Below are positions 59,716 through 64,000 of a stretch of 64,000 bases of DNA, piece by piece (position 1 is the stretch's first letter; every line of letters starts with the position of its first letter). The DNA comes from Letharia columbiana. Taxonomy: Eukaryota > Ascomycota > Lecanoromycetes > Lecanorales > Parmeliaceae. Position numbers and translations under genes: made by a program. The notes under the pieces were generated by a model. It ran no database searches, had not been told where the DNA came from, and saw only the letters and a program-made list of their open reading frames with translations. Location: NCBI RefSeq assembly GCF_014066305.1, contig NW_023501037.1:1849588-1913587 (forward strand). Reading direction: 5' to 3'.

Positions 59716-62489
59716 TATTATATTAATATTAAAAGTTTTTTAAAATTATTTTTTAATAAAAAACTTTTATTAATATAAATTAATTTAAGAGTTTAATTAT
59801 TTATTAAATATAAGAAATATAATTAAGCTCTCTTTAGATATTATTTATTAAAAAATATAAAAAACTCTTTTATAGAGAGTATGTTATAGTAAGCTAGCGT
59901 GGTTATATAAATATATAATTTTATCTACCTTCGTATCTACTAAGGAGATATCTTAATAAGAACCTTAGCTTAGCATTATAAGTAATTACTTCTTAATAAA
60001 AAAATAACTATCTTTACTACACATTAATTATTATACTTATATTTTTATATTACTCTTATAATATAATAGTAATACTATTATTCGATATTAATTAACTATC
60101 GAATAATCTAGAAGCTTCTTTACTATTATCTATTTATTTAATAATACTTTATTTACTTAATTCTTTATAGCTATTTCTACTATCTAAGTCTTTCGCTAAT
60201 ACTCTTTTATTTACTAATTAAAGTCTTTACTATCTTATTAATCTAATAAATAATTTTAATCTAGTAGAATATCTTCTTAATATTAATATCGTTTATATTT
60301 ATATTAATTAAAGAGTAATTATACTAGTCTTTTAAATCGACGACTTTATTAAAATAGTATACTTATATTTTAATCTACTGAAGTCTTCGATAGTATTTAT
60401 AATCTAATATTTTATTATTTATATTCTTAAGCCTTTAGAGTTATTAAGATTTTTATCTACGTTATAAAATAATAGAGTAAAAACTAGATTTAATTCTTTA
60501 GAATTTAAGTTATTAATACTATAGTTATTAGACTAAGCTATTAATAAGCCTTTCTTTTATAAAATAGTTAGAGATTTCGAAAATTTTACTATATAGCTAG
60601 TAGAGCTACTAAAGCCTTCTTTAACTAATATTATCTTATTAAATTTATCTTTATTAAGCTCTCTCTTACTTTTATAGAAATCTTTAAATTTTATTTAAAT
60701 AAGAAGCTTTATATTAATAAGCTTATCTAATAAATATTCTTCTTTTATATCTAAGATCTCTATAAAAATTATAATCTACGATAATATTATAGCTTTTAAC
60801 TTTTCTCTCGATTATTAATAACTTTAATAAGATATTAATAATATTATTTAAAGAGCTATTATCTAAATACTATAGAATCTATAAATATTATTTAACTTTA
60901 TAGATCTTATAGAATAGCTAGAGTTATAAGATTTATCTAGAAAGCTATCTATCTCGTTAAGCGCTTTCGATTAATGAAATTTATTAAATCTTAATTACTT
61001 CGATCTTTATCTCGATAAATTCTATAAAGAAGACGAGATCGTTATAATTAATAAAGATATCTACTTTTATAGCGTTATTCTTTTTATTAAATAACTACGA
61101 GATATAATTATTATAAAAGACTTCTCTATAATTAAAGTTAATCTTAATATAGTATTAAGAGATATAGCGTTATTATAATATATTATCGAGTTATTAAATC
61201 TTAAGAAGCTTAGCTTATAGGTAGATAACGATATTAAGAAATAATATAAGGTGTTATTAAGATAATTTAAGGAATCGACTAGAGTAGTATTTACTTATCT
61301 TATTACTAAGAAGTATATTCTAGTAGATATATATAATAGAAGAGAGCCTTCGGGTTATATATAAGTAATTATTTATTATACTAAGTCTATTAATATAGAT
61401 AATATTAAAAATTAATTAATATTTATCTATTAAGATATTATAGTAGACTTATATACTTTCGTAAACCCGTTATCTATTATAATATCGATTTCTTTATTTA
61501 TTTAAGTATTTAAATTAAAGAAAGATATATAATTTAAGATATCTAGATTATTTTATTAAAGGCTTTAATAAAGTTAATTACTATAGTAATAACGTAATAA
61601 TTAAATCTTTTAATAAGACCTTCGATAAGATTAATTAAATATTAATTATTAAGATTAGTAGAACTACGGAAATTAATTATTTAACTTCTTTTAGTCTTAG
61701 TTCTATTCGCGATAGTCTTCTAACTATTAGAATAAATCTTATAATAAAGAATAATACGCTTATAATAATTAATAGTACGATTATTAATTAAATTAGTAAT
61801 ACGCTCCGTAAAGTAATTATTCGCTTATTATATTACTACGCCTTTAAATTATTAATCCTTTAAATACGTTAGATTCGATATTCTCGAATTAATTTAAATA
61901 ATTAAACCCTTTTTAAGATAAAAGATTTTTAAGATAAGATAATCGCTATTAAAGTAATAGAGATAAGTAGTTATAATAGTTATAAGATATTTATTATAGC
62001 TAAACCGCTATTTATTAAGCTAATTATAATAAATAAATAACTTATAATTAAACTAATTATATTAATAAAGATTAATTTAATATTTCTTAAGAGTATAATA
62101 AAGTATAAAGAGCTTATTAAGGCGAATCGTCTAAGAAAAGCTTTATTAATAATTATAAAGAATAGCTATATAAAGAGGTTTATATTAACTTTATCGATAT
62201 TTATATAATCTATTAAAACTATAATATATTATTTATATCTAAAATAAAACTCTATAAGTACTTATAGGAAGGTTATCTATAAGAGCCTTCCGTAACTTAA
62301 GAGCCTTTTGTAGCTTAAAAGCCTTTTATAGCTTAGAAGCCTTTCGTTTATTAATTAGAAGTCTTCTACTACTAAGACTTCGATTCTATTAAAATTATTA
62401 ATTTTAACTCTATCGAAAAGTTTAATCTAGATATAAGATTTATCTTTCGAAGGTGAAATTATACTTATATCTTTATACGCTTATAGCTT
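59716..62489 (+). other. RIP-degraded region, probably gag part of a Gypsy element
   Basis: No open frame. It directly precedes a protease-region relic on the plus strand, so it likely held gag. Near 62,270-62,345 the word 'gagccttttgtagcttaaaa' is repeated three to four times ('ccttttgtagctta...ccttttatagctta'). No LTR pair was found. Confidence 0.45.
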
Positions 62490-62790
62490 AATATTATAGA
62501 TAAGAAGATTTATATTAATATCGACTATAGAGTTATTCTAATAAATAAACTATAACTATTAATATTACTATCTCTTATAGAAATTCGAAAAATAATCTTA
62601 TCTCTTTATATTAAGGGCTTAGATTTAATTATATATAATATTAATAAGTATATTTTAATCTTAATATATATTTCTATTAGTAAGATAGACGATAGTAAGG
62701 TTCTCTATCGTATTTAAAAAGAGATTTATCTTATTAATAATCTAAAAGCCTATATACTACTAGAGAATAAATTAATAATATTATAGATTT
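62490..62790 (+). pseudogene. Gypsy gag-protease remnant
   Basis: Plus strand reads as a decayed 'IDTGCGVTLVDK' active-site block near 62,515-62,550, then 'PLIEIRKMISPLYVKGLDL' and, after a 'NTNEYILI' block, 'YRIQKEIHLINNLKAYILLE'. This is the same arrangement as the minus-strand relic at 56,415-56,645. The aspartic-protease identity is inferred from the DTG-like motif and the conserved following segment. Stops throughout. Confidence 0.65.
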
Positions 62791-63224
62791 TAAAAAGATT
62801 ATATTTAATATTATTTAAGATAAAGTATATATTAGTAGCTATATTACTATTATCGATATTATTAATTAATAATATAATCTATATTAGAGATATATTATTT
62901 ATATTTATAAGATTTTAATTATAATACTTTATATTAATATTATAATATCTATTAACTCTTCTAAAAAATTATTTAAGAGAGATTATATTTTCAAATTAAT
63001 AATATAGCGAAACTTAACTCTATATACTTATCTTATAAATTTATATATTATCGAAATTCTAATTAAAAATAAAACTAATTAGATTATCTAAATTTCTAAA
63101 AAGCTCCGTCTAGATATACTATATAAAGTCGATTATAAAAATATCTTCTTTATAGAGTCTTTATCGAAGTCTTTCGTAGATAAGTCTATTATAAGCAATT
63201 AAATTAAGAAAATAACTACTCTTA
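62791..63224. other. AT-rich RIP-degraded spacer
   Basis: Continuation of the Gypsy-like relic or spacer; no motif recognised. Confidence 0.4.
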
Positions 63225-63760
63225 TTATAATAATATAAGTAAAGGCCTATAAATTAAATTCATAGAGTTGGATTTTTCATTTTTCTAAGTTAAATGAAGT
63301 TGAATTTTTCTAAGTTAAATGAAATTTTAGCTCTAGTTCTAAGTTAAATCGAACTCTAATCGCTTACTATGCGTTTTTAATCTACTTTTACTACTATAAA
63401 ATTAATTTAATCTATATAATATATAAATACATATATACGAAGAGAGGCGCGCTAAGGTTTAATTAGGAAGGTATATTAAGTATAAAGAATTAATTTATAA
63501 TAATTATCTATAAAAAATAGAGAAAGGTTATATTCTTATAGTAAGAAGTATCGAAATATCGAAAAGAAATGAAGATAACGTGCTAATTAGTAATGTGAAT
63601 TCTATAATATCTTCTATCGTAGTAAAATCTTTCGAATAATGAAATAGCTATAGACATCGGACGGTTTCAATTCGTCCAAATATGTATCGTTCGATATTCC
63701 TCCTATAGAGGCTTAATTGACTATGATTATCGCAGTAGATCTTCCTCTTATAAGCGAAAT
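63225..63760 (+). repeat. Repeat family R2, near-complete copy
   Basis: Runs from 'aagtaaaggcctataaatta' to 'cttcctcttataagcga'. A 24-bp stretch near 63,280 ('ttttctaagttaaatgaa') is duplicated. The 3' half, from about 63,650, is hardly mutated and holds the 22-bp GACATCGGACGG word. Confidence 0.7.
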
Positions 63761-64000
63761 ACCGCACGTGAGTAATAGAAGTCGTCGTACTCCCTGTGAT
63801 AAGGAACGCTGAATAGCTTCACAGCGAAAGATCTGACACAGAAGAGCTACGTATATTAATTGTGGGTCTTAGTTAATCAAGAACATTTCTTCGCCAGGGT
63901 AGTTGGATTGGAGAAGCATCGATCGATTTATGCTGATTAATAAGACGGTGGAATCTCTTGACTTCTGTCACCCGCGTGCCGGAAAGAAATGGAGACAATG
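63761..64000. other. Low-mutation sequence at the right window edge
   Basis: Normal dinucleotide use returns, which could be the start of another gene island or a young element. No gene is recognisable in the 240 bp available. Confidence 0.4.

Overview
The window is filamentous-ascomycete nuclear DNA (Pezizomycotina; AT-isochore genomes of this kind are well known in Dothideomycetes, but I cannot place the species). The evidence is a compact island of intron-containing genes, with most introns 47-60 nt and GT...AG borders with CTGAC/CTAAC-type branch sites, set between long AT-rich blocks. Those blocks have the signature of repeat-induced point mutation (RIP): TA is everywhere, CA and TG are almost absent, and transposon coding motifs are readable only as C-to-T and G-to-A degraded versions.

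Layout. About 1-29,090 is a RIP-degraded transposon graveyard: a Ty1/Copia pol relic, a 1.0-kb LTR element without visible coding capacity (terminal-repeat miniature type), an element with long terminal inverted repeats that contains a near-perfect hairpin, a 3.7-kb LTR retrotransposon on the minus strand, two MITE-like elements and a large direct duplication. About 29,430-42,796 is the gene island, with seven genes that I could build to complete, in-frame exon-intron models: JJJ1 (+), SQS1 (-), ATG4 (+), histone H2B (-), histone H2A (+), a complex I LYR subunit of the NDUFB9/B22 family (-) and KGD2 (+). About 43,080-64,000 is again RIP-degraded: a second copy of the 1.0-kb LTR element, a large nested higher-order repeat complex (46-55 kb) with a 1.2-kb tandem array that escaped mutation, a 4.0-kb Gypsy-type LTR element with target-site duplication, and a further Gypsy gag-protease relic.

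The genes are housekeeping functions: 60S ribosome maturation (JJJ1), pre-mRNA splicing or ribosome biogenesis helicase cofactor (SQS1), autophagy (ATG4), nucleosome core (H2A/H2B) and mitochondrial energy metabolism (complex I subunit and 2-oxoglutarate dehydrogenase E2). Two divergent pairs share short promoters: H2B/H2A (567 bp) and NDUFB9-like/KGD2 (385 bp). A third divergent pair, SQS1/ATG4, is separated by 708 bp.

I found no tRNA, rRNA, CRISPR, secondary-metabolite or effector gene that I could support. The most unusual material is in the repeats: element pairs whose target-site duplications differ only by RIP-type transitions, an inverted and tandem higher-order repeat complex with one unmutated array, and low-mutation patches inside otherwise saturated elements. 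All repeat families are defined only from copies inside this window, and their boundaries were found by eye.
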